Assembly: GCF_000805455.1 (NCBI RefSeq)
Contig: NZ_JSUS01000016.1
Location: forward strand, 1-63,544
Source: Acinetobacter sp. A47
GTDB taxonomy: Bacteria; Pseudomonadota; Gammaproteobacteria; Pseudomonadales; Moraxellaceae
Direction: 5' to 3'
Length of the DNA stretch: 63,544 nucleotides
The notes beneath the pieces are model-generated. The model saw only the letters and a list, made by a program, of their open reading frames with translations, was not told the origin of the DNA and made no database searches. Each line of letters starts with the position of its first letter. Positions within the stretch are counted from its first letter, which is position 1. Position numbers and translations under genes: made by a program. Shown piece after piece: positions 7,355 to 14,790 of this stretch.

Positions 7355-8195
7355 GAAGAATAACAATCTCCTAATTTCGGGAGACTATCCTTTAATTGCT
7401 TCGCCTGCGCTTGCTAAAGCGTATGGCGTGGCCGCCGCCAATTTTCTCCAGAAACTGCATTATTGCTTAGAAAATAACGAGGGGAAAATCTACAACGGTA
7501 AAAAATACTGGTTTCACAGCTATGAGCAATGGCAGACGACACTTGGCGTTTATAGCGTATCAACGATTAAACGAATTGTGGCAAAGTTAAAACAAGCTGG
7601 AGTTCTTTTGATTGAAAAGTTGGCACAGAATAAATGGCTACAAACTAATTTCTATACGATTAACTATAAGAAGTTAAAACAGTTAATTATAGGGAAAAAT
7701 AGGCAAAAAAGTCAGCCTAATGAGGTAGTTCCACTTACTGATCCAGCAGTAGACACACGACCTTTGGTTAAACCTACTCAAGGAGTCCAACAGGTTGTGT
7801 TAATGCATCCGACGGAACAGGTATTTCAAGCCATCAAGATTGAATCCGATGCAATTAAACCCTCATTAAAAGTGGCTAAGCAATCCCATCCCCACCCTAA
7901 TTTTTTAGCTCCGGAAACTTTTCCAGTGAAAGGATTAAATCAACCACTCTCTCCCACTGCATCAAGGGAAATATTAAAAAATATGGATATGAATTACCGC
8001 TGCCTTTATCTAGCTCTAAGGCAGCAACGTGTAGATATTGATTATGATGATCAACGTATTAAACAACTGCTGAAATATCAAAAGCGTGCTCTCCAGCATA
8101 TTGTATATATCAAACAGGCTTTTGCAGGACATGAGCGTTACCAATGGCATACACTTGAACAGCTACAAATGGAAAATTATTTAAGAAATAAGTGA
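7341..8195 (+). CDS. Winged-helix replication-like protein
   Basis: About 284 residues from ATG 7341, which has GGAG ten bases upstream; an earlier in-frame start at 7305 is less likely. The N-terminal half contains LIASPALAKAYGVAAANFLQ, WFHSYEQWQTTLG, YSVSTIKRIVAKLKQAGVLL and NFYTINYKKL. This matches the winged-helix DNA-binding domain found in phage and plasmid replication proteins of the DnaT / lambda-O style. The middle is a Pro- and Gln-rich linker, and the C-terminus is helical. I infer a replication role for an element that was, or can be, extrachromosomal. A transcription regulator is an alternative. Confidence 0.5.
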   Translation: MSKAKKNNNLLISGDYPLIASPALAKAYGVAAANFLQKLHYCLENNEGKIYNGKKYWFHSYEQWQTTLGVYSVSTIKRIVAKLKQAGVLLIEKLAQNKWLQTNFYTINYKKLKQLIIGKNRQKSQPNEVVPLTDPAVDTRPLVKPTQGVQQVVLMHPTEQVFQAIKIESDAIKPSLKVAKQSHPHPNFLAPETFPVKGLNQPLSPTASREILKNMDMNYRCLYLALRQQRVDIDYDDQRIKQLLKYQKRALQHIVYIKQAFAGHERYQWHTLEQLQMENYLRNK

Positions 8196-8432
8196 AAGGT
8201 ACTCAACAAACGAAAATCATAAGGCTTTATTACCAACTGTTAATGAGTAAAAAACCACCAGCCCAGCCAAAAGCAAGGTAGGTATGAAGTACCTTTATAA
8301 GTTTTTGTAGACCTGCCTAACTACTATGGATTCTGGTTAGAATGTACCATCTATTTTTGTCTACTCTATACTGATCATTCCCGTCTGAAACGTACTTATA
8401 TGGCCAATCTAAGAAATTCTGTGGAATACATT

Positions 8433-8606
8433 ATGATTAAACGTCTTAAAGACTTCAAAGTTGAAGGTCGAAAAGCTCGCCCAATTATCCCTGTTCTATC
8501 TATGCAGTTTGTAAATGATGAGTCCACAAAGCGCATTGCGACCTACACAACTAAACATATAATTCAAAAGCACAAAGATGAACTCAATAACCTTGCTTAC
8601 AAATAA
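8433..8606 (+). CDS. Small basic hypothetical protein
   Basis: A 57-residue basic protein from the ATG at 8433 (MIKRLKDFKVEGRKARPIIP). The frame also extends to an ATG at 8400. It contains SMQFVNDESTKRIATYTTKH and has no membrane segment. It is a stand-alone gene between the replication-like protein and the mob region. I do not recognise a function; a small DNA-binding accessory protein is a possibility suggested only by its charge. Confidence 0.4.
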   Translation: MIKRLKDFKVEGRKARPIIPVLSMQFVNDESTKRIATYTTKHIIQKHKDELNNLAYK

Positions 8607-8659
8607 GTTTAATTATATTAACTTTATGATTTTTGCAGGCCGGTAATGAAACCTTAAAT

Positions 8660-8880
8660 AGAAATGATATAGCGTTTAGAATTTTGACTATGATAAGCTT
8701 GTAAGTGTATTAAAGTCGCATCGTTTGGAAAATGTAATTAAACAATATAAATAGTTTATTCAAGATAGCTAACCATATGATACTGTTTTAGCTAAAAAAG
8801 CATGTATGTACTTAAGGAAAGGCTTGCGCACATCCCGTCAAATTATCGATGATAAAATAAAAAAAGAGTGCTATTTTTTT
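8660..8880 (+). pseudogene. Decayed coding remnant
   Basis: One plus-strand frame reads NFDYDKLVSVLKSHRLENVI then KQYK and stop, a short FIQDS and stop, then PYDTVLAKKACMYLRKGLRT then SRQIIDDKIKK. The protein-like composition interrupted by three stops suggests an inactivated gene. I cannot name the parent family. Confidence 0.25.
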
Positions 8881-8895
8881 TTAAATGAAGATTGT

Positions 8896-11325
8896 TTAAA
8901 ATTCATGATCATAGTCATTTGATTTATACCATTTAGATTCAATCCTAGGCTGAATTTGGACAGTATTTTGCTGTCCAAACATTGCCGCAATTAAGTTCAT
9001 TATTAGTTTGACAATTTCTTCAATGAGTTTTGCAAATTGGAGTATTGTTGCTGTAAGTTCTGCTGAATGCTCTCGATCGAGTTGGTATTGCTGTTGCACT
9101 GTTGCTGCATGTTCTTGATCTGCATCTGCTTGTTCTCTAAGTCGACGCATATTTTGTTTAAATTGCTCATACTCTGAATACAATTCAACATCATCTCGTT
9201 TAAGTCTTTGATTTGTAGTTGCTGTTGCAATTGCAACTGTTTCAAATTCGACTCTTGCTTCTCCAGCACGTCGAAGCGCTTGATCCAAATTGTGGTTAAG
9301 TACTCTAGTCTGCTGATCTGTGTAGCGCATGACATGCTCTGTTCTTGAAGTCGCTGCTCTTTCTGATGCTGTAACTGCTGTTGTTGCTCTAACTGTTCTA
9401 ATTTTTCCTGCCTCGATTGTAACTCTTTGATTATCAATCCAATATTCTGAAATAGATTGATCTCGGCTTGGCTCAAGTCTGACGGACTGCTGAAACCTAA
9501 GATTTTCAAGATCTTGTTCATGTTGTCTCTGTTGCTCTGCTCGTAATGCTCGATCACGCTGAGCCTTTTTTTCATCTTCTCGACGTTTTCTTGCAAGTCT
9601 TGCATAGTACTCAGCGATGATGGCGTCAAAGCTAAACTCATTTGTTCGAGTAAATCCAAAATCATCTGCTGTGTGTCGCTGCCGTTGTGATGTTGAATAA
9701 TCGTATGTTGCTGTTCTTTCATAACTTATTTCTCCACGATGCATGGAAAGGTCAGATGAATGTTCGGCTCTGTTGGATGAATCATTTTTTTGTTCAAGTT
9801 CAGAGTATTGCAATCGATCCATTTCGGAGAGGTAATTGCTCGAAAACGATTGCCCTTGCCGTCCGTCAAGATTTCGGTCTGGTTTTTGGTTAAAATCGGC
9901 TGTGTCATATAATAGTTCGCGGGTAATATTGTTAAAATATTCAGCAGCCACATTCCAAGCGCCATGAGAATGAACATTTTTAGAATCAATTTCGGGTTGT
10001 GAGTGATCGACTGAGTTAATGCCTGATCTACTTGCTGCTGCAATTGTTTCTTCTGATCTTCTAATATTTGCGAGATTCCCTGATTGTTGTTCTGAATTTG
10101 GGCTTTGATCAAATTCTGATTGTCTTTGATCGTCTGTTGCAATAGGACTTTGCTCTGCTGAAGATGCTTTTGCATGATCTGATCGATTTCGTTGAGATGT
10201 GAAGACAGCTTCATTTGTATATTGTCGATATTCTGCTTCAGTTCTCCTAGATATGATTTCAACCCTCTGATTAAAATCTGGGTCTCGTTCTTTTGGTGTT
10301 GTAGCAGATGCATAACGTTGTCTGTTGTAATCTGCTCTTGCTTGTCGAGCTCCTTGCAAAGCCTGTTCTGCTCGATCTCGAAGTTGAGCACAAGGCGTTC
10401 GAGTGTATTTTGAAATCTGATTAACTGTTCGCTGCTCATCGTTTCCACGTTCTCGATCTGCTGTTTGAACTTGTTCAAGAGATTTGATACGCTCTCGAAT
10501 TGTTCTTGAACATTTTTCGATGTTGAATTGTCTTTCATAGATTTCTCCTTGAAAATGAATAGGTTTTTTGCCGAAAGGTGGAACTAGGCTGAACTGTTTA
10601 TCTCGAATTTTGACTACTTCACTTGCCAACTTGTTGGTTAACACGAACTGCATAAAGTCATCACGGTTTCTGACCAAAAATTCAGACGGAATTACTTGAG
10701 CATGCTTTTTTTCTAGTTGTTTCAACGATATTGATAAAAGCTTTAAATACAGATTTTCGATGTACTGTTTATAATTCTCTCGATCTTTTCCAATCTTTTT
10801 CAGCGCAGCATGCAAATATGTCTCATGACCTTTTTTTGTGAATCGGGCACGGTCGGGATCATTCGGATCTGACCAGCCGTATTCGAAATTCAGCTTGTCT
10901 TGCAAGGTATGAAAATGCTTTTGAAATTTTCCAGGAGGCGCAATATTCATTGCTTTTCCTGACCTGAGCTCAAGTCGTGGCACAAGTATATGAATGTGTT
11001 TTGAACTGTTTAGTTCCTGATGCAGAACAGCCGTCAAATGATATTGATCAGGTTCAAGACCGCTGAAAGCCAATGCTTCGAACTGTTTTAAGACATCTTT
11101 TATTTCAACATCGGTCGGTTGATCTTCTTCAGTAAATGCAATGACGGCAGACGTGTATTTATGCTTATAAGGAGAGCTGTCTGCAATTTTTGCAAAGAGA
11201 TGTGGATCACCACAGAGCACTTCGACATGCGGACGTACAATATTCATGTGATCCTTTTCATCGAGGACATAGGCCGCTGCACGTGCTGCACTGCCCGTTC
11301 CATGCCTCAACATCTTAATCAACAT
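8896..11325 (-). CDS. mobA: ColE1-type relaxase MobA with overprinted C-terminus
   Basis: An 809-residue plasmid relaxase that would nick oriT and pilot the strand in conjugative mobilization. The N-terminal ~160 residues match ColE1-family (MOB-P5) relaxases: LIKMLRHGTG at the start, Y19 at the position of the ColE1 MbeA nucleophile, GDP at 39-41, YTSAVIAF, GLEPDQYH, and YGWSDPNDPDRAR. The metal site reads H102, H110, H112 (HQELNSSKHIH), the classic three-histidine form instead of the H-E-N triad typical of ColE1 relatives. The start has GGGAGGG upstream. Residues about 263-774 are unusually rich in Arg, Gln, Glu and Ser because the same DNA encodes two further proteins in the +1 frame. mobC lies 38 bases upstream. 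Confidence 0.85.
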   Translation of the reverse strand: MLIKMLRHGTGSAARAAAYVLDEKDHMNIVRPHVEVLCGDPHLFAKIADSSPYKHKYTSAVIAFTEEDQPTDVEIKDVLKQFEALAFSGLEPDQYHLTAVLHQELNSSKHIHILVPRLELRSGKAMNIAPPGKFQKHFHTLQDKLNFEYGWSDPNDPDRARFTKKGHETYLHAALKKIGKDRENYKQYIENLYLKLLSISLKQLEKKHAQVIPSEFLVRNRDDFMQFVLTNKLASEVVKIRDKQFSLVPPFGKKPIHFQGEIYERQFNIEKCSRTIRERIKSLEQVQTADRERGNDEQRTVNQISKYTRTPCAQLRDRAEQALQGARQARADYNRQRYASATTPKERDPDFNQRVEIISRRTEAEYRQYTNEAVFTSQRNRSDHAKASSAEQSPIATDDQRQSEFDQSPNSEQQSGNLANIRRSEETIAAASRSGINSVDHSQPEIDSKNVHSHGAWNVAAEYFNNITRELLYDTADFNQKPDRNLDGRQGQSFSSNYLSEMDRLQYSELEQKNDSSNRAEHSSDLSMHRGEISYERTATYDYSTSQRQRHTADDFGFTRTNEFSFDAIIAEYYARLARKRREDEKKAQRDRALRAEQQRQHEQDLENLRFQQSVRLEPSRDQSISEYWIDNQRVTIEAGKIRTVRATTAVTASERAATSRTEHVMRYTDQQTRVLNHNLDQALRRAGEARVEFETVAIATATTNQRLKRDDVELYSEYEQFKQNMRRLREQADADQEHAATVQQQYQLDREHSAELTATILQFAKLIEEIVKLIMNLIAAMFGQQNTVQIQPRIESKWYKSNDYDHEF
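9003..9722 (-). CDS. MobD-like coiled-coil protein nested inside mobA
   Basis: A 239-residue Gln-rich coiled-coil protein read in the +1 frame of mobA on the same strand. The ATG at 9722 is preceded by GTGGAG at a nine-base spacing, three bases after the stop of the other nested gene, so the two form a tandem pair. Long helices such as LQSRQEKLEQLEQQQQLQ have heptad character. In ColE1 plasmids mbeB and mbeD are wholly nested in mbeA in this way, and MbeD-type proteins aid entry or relaxosome function. Homology to MobD is inferred from position and composition, not from a named motif. Confidence 0.7.
   Translation of the reverse strand: MKEQQHTIIQHHNGSDTQQMILDLLEQMSLALTPSSLSTMQDLQENVEKMKKRLSVIEHYEQSNRDNMNKILKILGFSSPSDLSQAEINLFQNIGLIIKELQSRQEKLEQLEQQQQLQHQKEQRLQEQSMSCATQISRLEYLTTIWIKRFDVLEKQESNLKQLQLQQQLQIKDLNEMMLNCIQSMSNLNKICVDLENKQMQIKNMQQQCNSNTNSIESIQQNLQQQYSNLQNSLKKLSN
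9726..10538 (-). CDS. MobB-like membrane-anchored protein nested inside mobA
   Basis: A 270-residue protein in the +1 frame of mobA. Its ATG at 10538 has an excellent SD (AAGGAG, six bases away), which a random shadow frame would not have. Residues 1-175 are helical and coiled coil (e.g. NLLNKFKQQIENVE and LQQQVDQALTQSI). Residues 183-206 (KLILKMFILMALGMWLLNIL) form one transmembrane segment, followed by about 65 residues with a Cys pair. ColE1 MbeB-type proteins are nested at the same place and link the relaxase to the membrane and coupling machinery. I infer that role here. Confidence 0.75.
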   Translation of the reverse strand: MKDNSTSKNVQEQFESVSNLLNKFKQQIENVETMSSEQLIRFQNTLERLVLNFEIEQNRLCKELDKQEQITTDNVMHLLQHQKNETQILIRGLKSYLGELKQNIDNIQMKLSSHLNEIDQIMQKHLQQSKVLLQQTIKDNQNLIKAQIQNNNQGISQILEDQKKQLQQQVDQALTQSITHNPKLILKMFILMALGMWLLNILTILPANYYMTQPILTKNQTEILTDGKGNRFRAITSPKWIDCNTLNLNKKMIHPTEPNIHLTFPCIVEK

Positions 11326-11363
11326 GAACTACCCTCCCGTTTAAAATAAAAAAGGAAATAAAA

Positions 11364-11933
11364 TTAAATTTCTATATGGTCATCAGAAAGATCAGCGTCT
11401 GAAACTGATTCAAGTTCACCTTCTCCAACGACTTGCATTTGTCGCAATAAATCGGTGAGATATTTTTGTTCAATATGCTGATGTCGGCGCTGAACAGTTT
11501 CATCAGAACGATGCAGTGACGGAGGACAAGGAAGTGGATAAAGTTGATAGATTTTTTTTAAATAGTCTTCGACAAGTAGATAAGTTCGAAGCAAGTCAAT
11601 TGGCTTTCCGATTTTGTTGCTAATGTGAATTGCACGGGTAATCTGATTGAGATTATTGCCAATTTTTGCAAGTTGGAATGCAATGCTTTTGCTATCTTCT
11701 TCCACTCCGCGATCGGATACTTGCTTGGCAACGACATGCGATTCACGAATTGTAGATTGATCAACATTCAAAATATTTTGAATATAGTGATTAACGGAAA
11801 ACCGAATAAAATCGCTAGTGGTTTTATTTAATAACTTTGCCGATTTTTTAATTATCCCTAATTCATCATCATTCAAACGTAATTCAAGCCTACTTAATCT
11901 TTTTGACTTCCTAATAACATCCGCATCAATCAT
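11364..11933 (-). CDS. mobC: Relaxosome accessory protein MobC
   Basis: A 189-residue protein. The N-terminus (RLSRLELRLNDDELGIIKKS and TTSDFIRFSV) is a ribbon-helix-helix DNA-binding fold. Residues about 86-102 (AFQLAKIGNNLNQITRAI) carry the hallmark L-xx-IGNNLNQ motif of MobC proteins, which bind oriT and help the relaxase open the nic site. The acidic C-terminus (ESVSDADLSDDH) is unremarkable. It precedes mobA on the same strand and follows oriT, the standard order of mobilization cassettes. Upstream to 12093 the DNA is AT-rich and probably holds the mob promoter. Confidence 0.85.
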   Translation of the reverse strand: MIDADVIRKSKRLSRLELRLNDDELGIIKKSAKLLNKTTSDFIRFSVNHYIQNILNVDQSTIRESHVVAKQVSDRGVEEDSKSIAFQLAKIGNNLNQITRAIHISNKIGKPIDLLRTYLLVEDYLKKIYQLYPLPCPPSLHRSDETVQRRHQHIEQKYLTDLLRQMQVVGEGELESVSDADLSDDHIEI

Positions 11934-12093
11934 AATTACACCAAAACCATCAATCTATTTTTAATCTATAATATTTTTTAAAATAAAAAAAGTGTTTTTG
12001 ACAGAAATTTATAGTGATTTTAAACTAGAATAAATAGTTACTCTAAAAATTTAAAATACCCCCATTAAAAGTAGCGGTTTGGCTGCAAGCCAA

Positions 12094-12157
12094 CCAGATC
12101 CCATTCGTACAAAACCACAACTTTTGTTGTGATTTTGTACGGACATGGGTAATCTGG
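12094..12157. other. Putative origin of transfer (oriT) hairpin with ColE1-like nic
   Basis: Arms CGTACAAAACCACAAC (12106-12121) and GTTGTGATTTTGTACG (12126-12141) form a 16-bp stem with one mismatch and a TTTT loop. Beyond it CCCAT/ATGGG and CCAGAT/ATCTGG extend the pairing (12094-12104 with 12145-12157). The right edge reads CTGG-CTCG, close to the ColE1 nic CTGG/CTTA that I recall for MbeA. Position upstream of mobC-mobA supports oriT. Confidence 0.65.
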
Positions 12158-12758
12158 CTCGACCGGTTAAAATCATATTTAATGTACTTTAGATTATTAA
12201 GTGTCATATTAAATTTTATAAAGATCAAGAGTATTATGATCATCAAATAATAACTAAAAAAACCTTACCAAAGGATAAACATCTAAAGAAAATAATTATA
12301 AAATACAATTCAAAAACATAAACTTAGCTAAAAAAATACTGAATAAATTATTTCAACAATAAAAAATCAATAAAATTAGTAAAAAATAATCCCACAGAGA
12401 CAAACTATGCATTAAAATTTAATAAAAATTAATCTTAATCCAATGAAATATTATCTAAAAATAAAAACGACCTTTAAATATTAAAAACCAAGCACCCTAA
12501 AGTTTAAAACCCAAACTTCAAATTTTAAAATCAACCTCAATCATACAAAAGATTAATTACTATCATAATAAACATAAAACCAGTTTAGGAAATAAACCTA
12601 TTTTCTGATCTTTTACACCAAAATTACTTTTATATAAAAAAATATGCTAGCTTTCAAAGCATAGAAACTTGTTTTACTCTTCAGATCCTAGTTACCAAAA
12701 AGGGGATTTAAAGAAAACAAGGCTTTCTTCAACTGTATTAAAAATTGAAGAGGTCAAA
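12158..12758. other. AT-rich non-coding stretch
   Basis: About 600 bases of strongly A-rich sequence lie between oriT and the recombination genes. I see no coding frame with a ribosome site and no RNA structure. It probably contains the promoter for the xis/int operon near 12600-12750, but no clear -35/-10 pair stands out. Confidence 0.4.
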
Positions 12759-12848
12759 ATGATTAAAGATCTTTATCTAATAAAATTAATTATTAGATAT
12801 ACAAAAACTGAAGCCAGACTTTCTAACAAGAAGGAAGGAGTAAATTAG
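12759..12848 (+). CDS. 29-residue ORF upstream of xis
   Basis: A small frame beginning ATG ATT AAA with GAGG six bases upstream, ending one base before the ATG of the next gene. The product (MIKDLYLIKLIIRYTKTEAR then LSNKKEGVN) has no recognised motif. The good SD and tight spacing suggest a leader peptide or translational-coupling ORF for the xis/int operon. Confidence 0.3.
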   Translation: MIKDLYLIKLIIRYTKTEARLSNKKEGVN

Positions 12849-12849
12849 C

Positions 12850-13209
12850 ATGAATGAAGAACTTTTAGAGCTCCTTTCATGCTTGGGTCTAACTCCAGTG
12901 GACTGGGTAAGTGCCAGCCAGTTTTCAGTACTCACTGGTATTGATGAAGAAAAGCTGACACACCGCCGCAAACGTTGGCAAGAGGACCTTGTTTGGACCA
13001 AACAAGATGGAAATATTTATTATTCGATTAGAGGTTTTAATCAATGGCTGACTCAAAAAGCACAAAGTCGATGCCAACAGGTGTACGGATCAGAAACGGT
13101 GCAATTCAAATCTACTTCGAGCGTAGAAAGAAAGAATACAACATCACATTACCGCCCCCCCCAAATGCAGAGGGTATCACGGCAGCAGCTAAAATTAGAA
13201 ACCAGCTAG
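12850..13209 (+). CDS. Excisionase-like DNA-binding protein
   Basis: Up to 119 residues from ATG 12850, which has AAGGAG nine bases upstream. Residues 15-75 (DWVSASQFSVLTGIDEEKLT, then RRKRWQEDLVWTK and YYSIRGFNQWL) look like a winged-helix/MerR-like excisionase that recognises attachment-site DNA and biases the integrase toward excision. The frame runs 166 bases into the integrase gene; the tail after about residue 75 is Ser/Thr/Arg-rich and probably only an overlap. Adjacent placement before a tyrosine integrase is typical of xis-int pairs. Confidence 0.6.
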   Translation: MNEELLELLSCLGLTPVDWVSASQFSVLTGIDEEKLTHRRKRWQEDLVWTKQDGNIYYSIRGFNQWLTQKAQSRCQQVYGSETVQFKSTSSVERKNTTSHYRPPQMQRVSRQQLKLETS

Positions 13210-14204
13210 TGATTAAAGCTGAATGGGGAATTTTAACCGCTAGTGATATTGAAGAAGCACGTGGCAAACTCGTTGACGATGACACAGTTATTGTTAACGA
13301 GGGCATCTTATTTCAGGAAGTCGCCCAGAAATATCTTAGATTCTGTGAAAGTAATTCGGACACAAAAAAGGGGTATTTAAATATTCTTGAATATCACTGG
13401 ATGGGATACTTTGCACTTGAGCCGATCCAATCAATTACCACAGAAGATATTAAAGAAGCAATTATTGATCGAGATTTCCAAACGGCAAAAACTTTGAATA
13501 ATTGCTTAATACCTTTGCGGGGTGTTTTTGATTGCGCAATGGAAAACAAATACATTTCGGAAAATCCACTAGAAAGCATCAGAAATAAAAAAGTGCAGAT
13601 TGATATTCCTGATCCTTTCAGCCGGAAGGAAATGAATGCCCTACTTGATTGGCTAAAGTCGAATTTAACCGATGATGATATTTTATATTACTGGTATTAC
13701 GAGCTGGCATTCTGGTCTGGTTGTCGACCTTCTGAATTAATTGCACTTAAAGAAGCAGATTTTGATTTTTTCAGTGGCATGTTCAAAGTGAATAAAAGTC
13801 GGGTACGCGGTATAGAAAAGAATGTGACAAAAACTCATACTGCACGTGAGATTTGTTTAAATCCACGATCTAAAAAAGCTGCACAGCAATTAATCAAGTA
13901 CAAAAAGGATAGAGATATTTGAACTAAGTATTTGATGATTTGTCCTGAGACTGGCGAACCGTTCTTTAATGAGAAGCCACCACGTAACAGACTGGTCGCT
14001 GCAATGAAGGCTTGTGGTATTCGTCACCGCCCTGCGTACAATGCTCGACATACATATGCAACCATGATGCTCATGGATGGATTGAACCCGGTGTTTGTAT
14101 CAAACCAGATGGGCCATAGCTTGCAGATGATGATGAAACGCTATGCAAAGTGGATGCACGGCGAAAAGAATAAAATCGAGATGGGAAAGCTCAAGACAGA
14201 CTAA
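13044..14204 (+). pseudogene. Tyrosine-recombinase integrase interrupted by an in-frame TGA
   Basis: One frame from 13044 to 14204 encodes a 386-codon phage-type integrase with a single stop, TGA at 13920-13922, between KKDRDI and TKYLMICPETGEP. A TGG-to-TGA change (Trp) would explain it. The N-terminal arm (GVRIRNGAIQIYFERR) and core-binding domain precede the stop. The catalytic residues visible are Arg in SGCRPSELIAL, Arg in YNARHTYATM (Tyr replacing the usual first His), His in QMGHSLQ and Tyr in KRYAKWM. The last three lie after the stop, so the truncated product should be inactive. The 3' end is 65 bases from the tmRNA 3' end, which identifies the probable attachment site. Readthrough or a sequencing error are alternatives. 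Confidence 0.75.
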
Positions 14205-14230
14205 TCCTGTCAAAAACCTGTCAAAGCAAA

Positions 14231-14258
14231 CAGGCACCTAATTAGGTGCCTGTTTTTT
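14231..14258 (+). terminator. Terminator after integrase
   Basis: A perfect 22-base palindrome (CAGGCACCTAA/TTAGGTGCCTG) is followed by six T on the plus strand. It closes the xis-int transcript and lies between it and the tmRNA 3' end. Confidence 0.75.
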
Positions 14259-14269
14259 ATAAAGAATTT

Positions 14270-14310
14270 TGGTGGAGATGGCGGGAGTTGAACCCGCGTC
14301 CGCCAGCACT
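14270..14310. other. Probable attachment site (ssrA 3' end)
   Basis: Tyrosine recombinases commonly use the tmRNA T-arm/acceptor region as attB. Here the int gene points at and abuts this end, so the crossover should lie in roughly 14270-14310. A direct repeat of this stretch, expected at the other end of the element, was not seen elsewhere in the window. Confidence 0.55.
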
Positions 14311-14629
14311 ACACTCGAGAATACTACATGCTTAGATATCGTCTATTGTTTTAACACCAAGTGACCCGACGAACAGGGTACAAGATGCGATCCTCTAAGT
14401 TTGGTATAAAGCCCCGAGGCTTGACTCTATACGGACTTGTGTGCGTGCGCTTCGGTCGGGTTCACTGACCACAAGTATTCAGTGAAGCGGACAAGCGGCC
14501 CTTAGGCAGCTAGAGCGTAAGTTTCGTCGTTTGCGACTATTTAAATGCAAATTTTATTTACGAGAGAAAATGCGCTCTCGGCATGCATCTATGAGTTTCA
14601 TCACCAGCGTCGAAGCCAATAACATCCCC
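14270..14629 (-). ncRNA. ssrA: Transfer-messenger RNA (tmRNA)
   Basis: A 360-base tmRNA that rescues stalled ribosomes with SmpB. The 5' end starts GGGGATGTTATTGGCTTCGA at 14629. The tag reading frame (14534-14502) encodes ANDETYALAA and ends in TAA, with AGUC before the first GCA codon as in E. coli. The 3' end carries the T-arm GGTTCAACTCCCGCC and the acceptor ending CCACCA at 14275-14270. The CCA is encoded. The integrase gene ends just beyond the 3' terminus, so the 3' end also serves as the integration site and has been left intact by the insertion. Confidence 0.97.
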
Positions 14630-14643
14630 ATATCTGAACGCAC

Positions 14644-14649
14644 ATCATA
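14644..14649 (-). promoter_or_regulatory. Putative -10 of ssrA
   Basis: TATGAT on the minus strand lies 15 bases before the mature 5' end of tmRNA, close enough for a short precursor. The -35 region is not clear. Confidence 0.4.
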
Positions 14650-14790
14650 ACATAGATCGTTAAAATTTAAATCTTAATTTCCAACCATCGAGCAAAATAT
14701 GCGCTTATTCCGTTATATGGTTACTTAACCTGCTTTTTCAAGGGTTAAATTCTAAAAAAGCGGTTACACAAACAGCTTTTCCAGTTTGGC

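Noticed and set aside
13044..13209. C-terminal part of the xis-like frame within int
   Set aside because: After about residue 75 the composition turns random and the int frame is clearly the coding one. Unlike the mobA case there is no separate start or SD.
13920..13922. Selenocysteine or programmed readthrough at the integrase TGA
   Set aside because: No SECIS-like hairpin is apparent directly after it, and integrases are not known selenoproteins; a point mutation is simpler.
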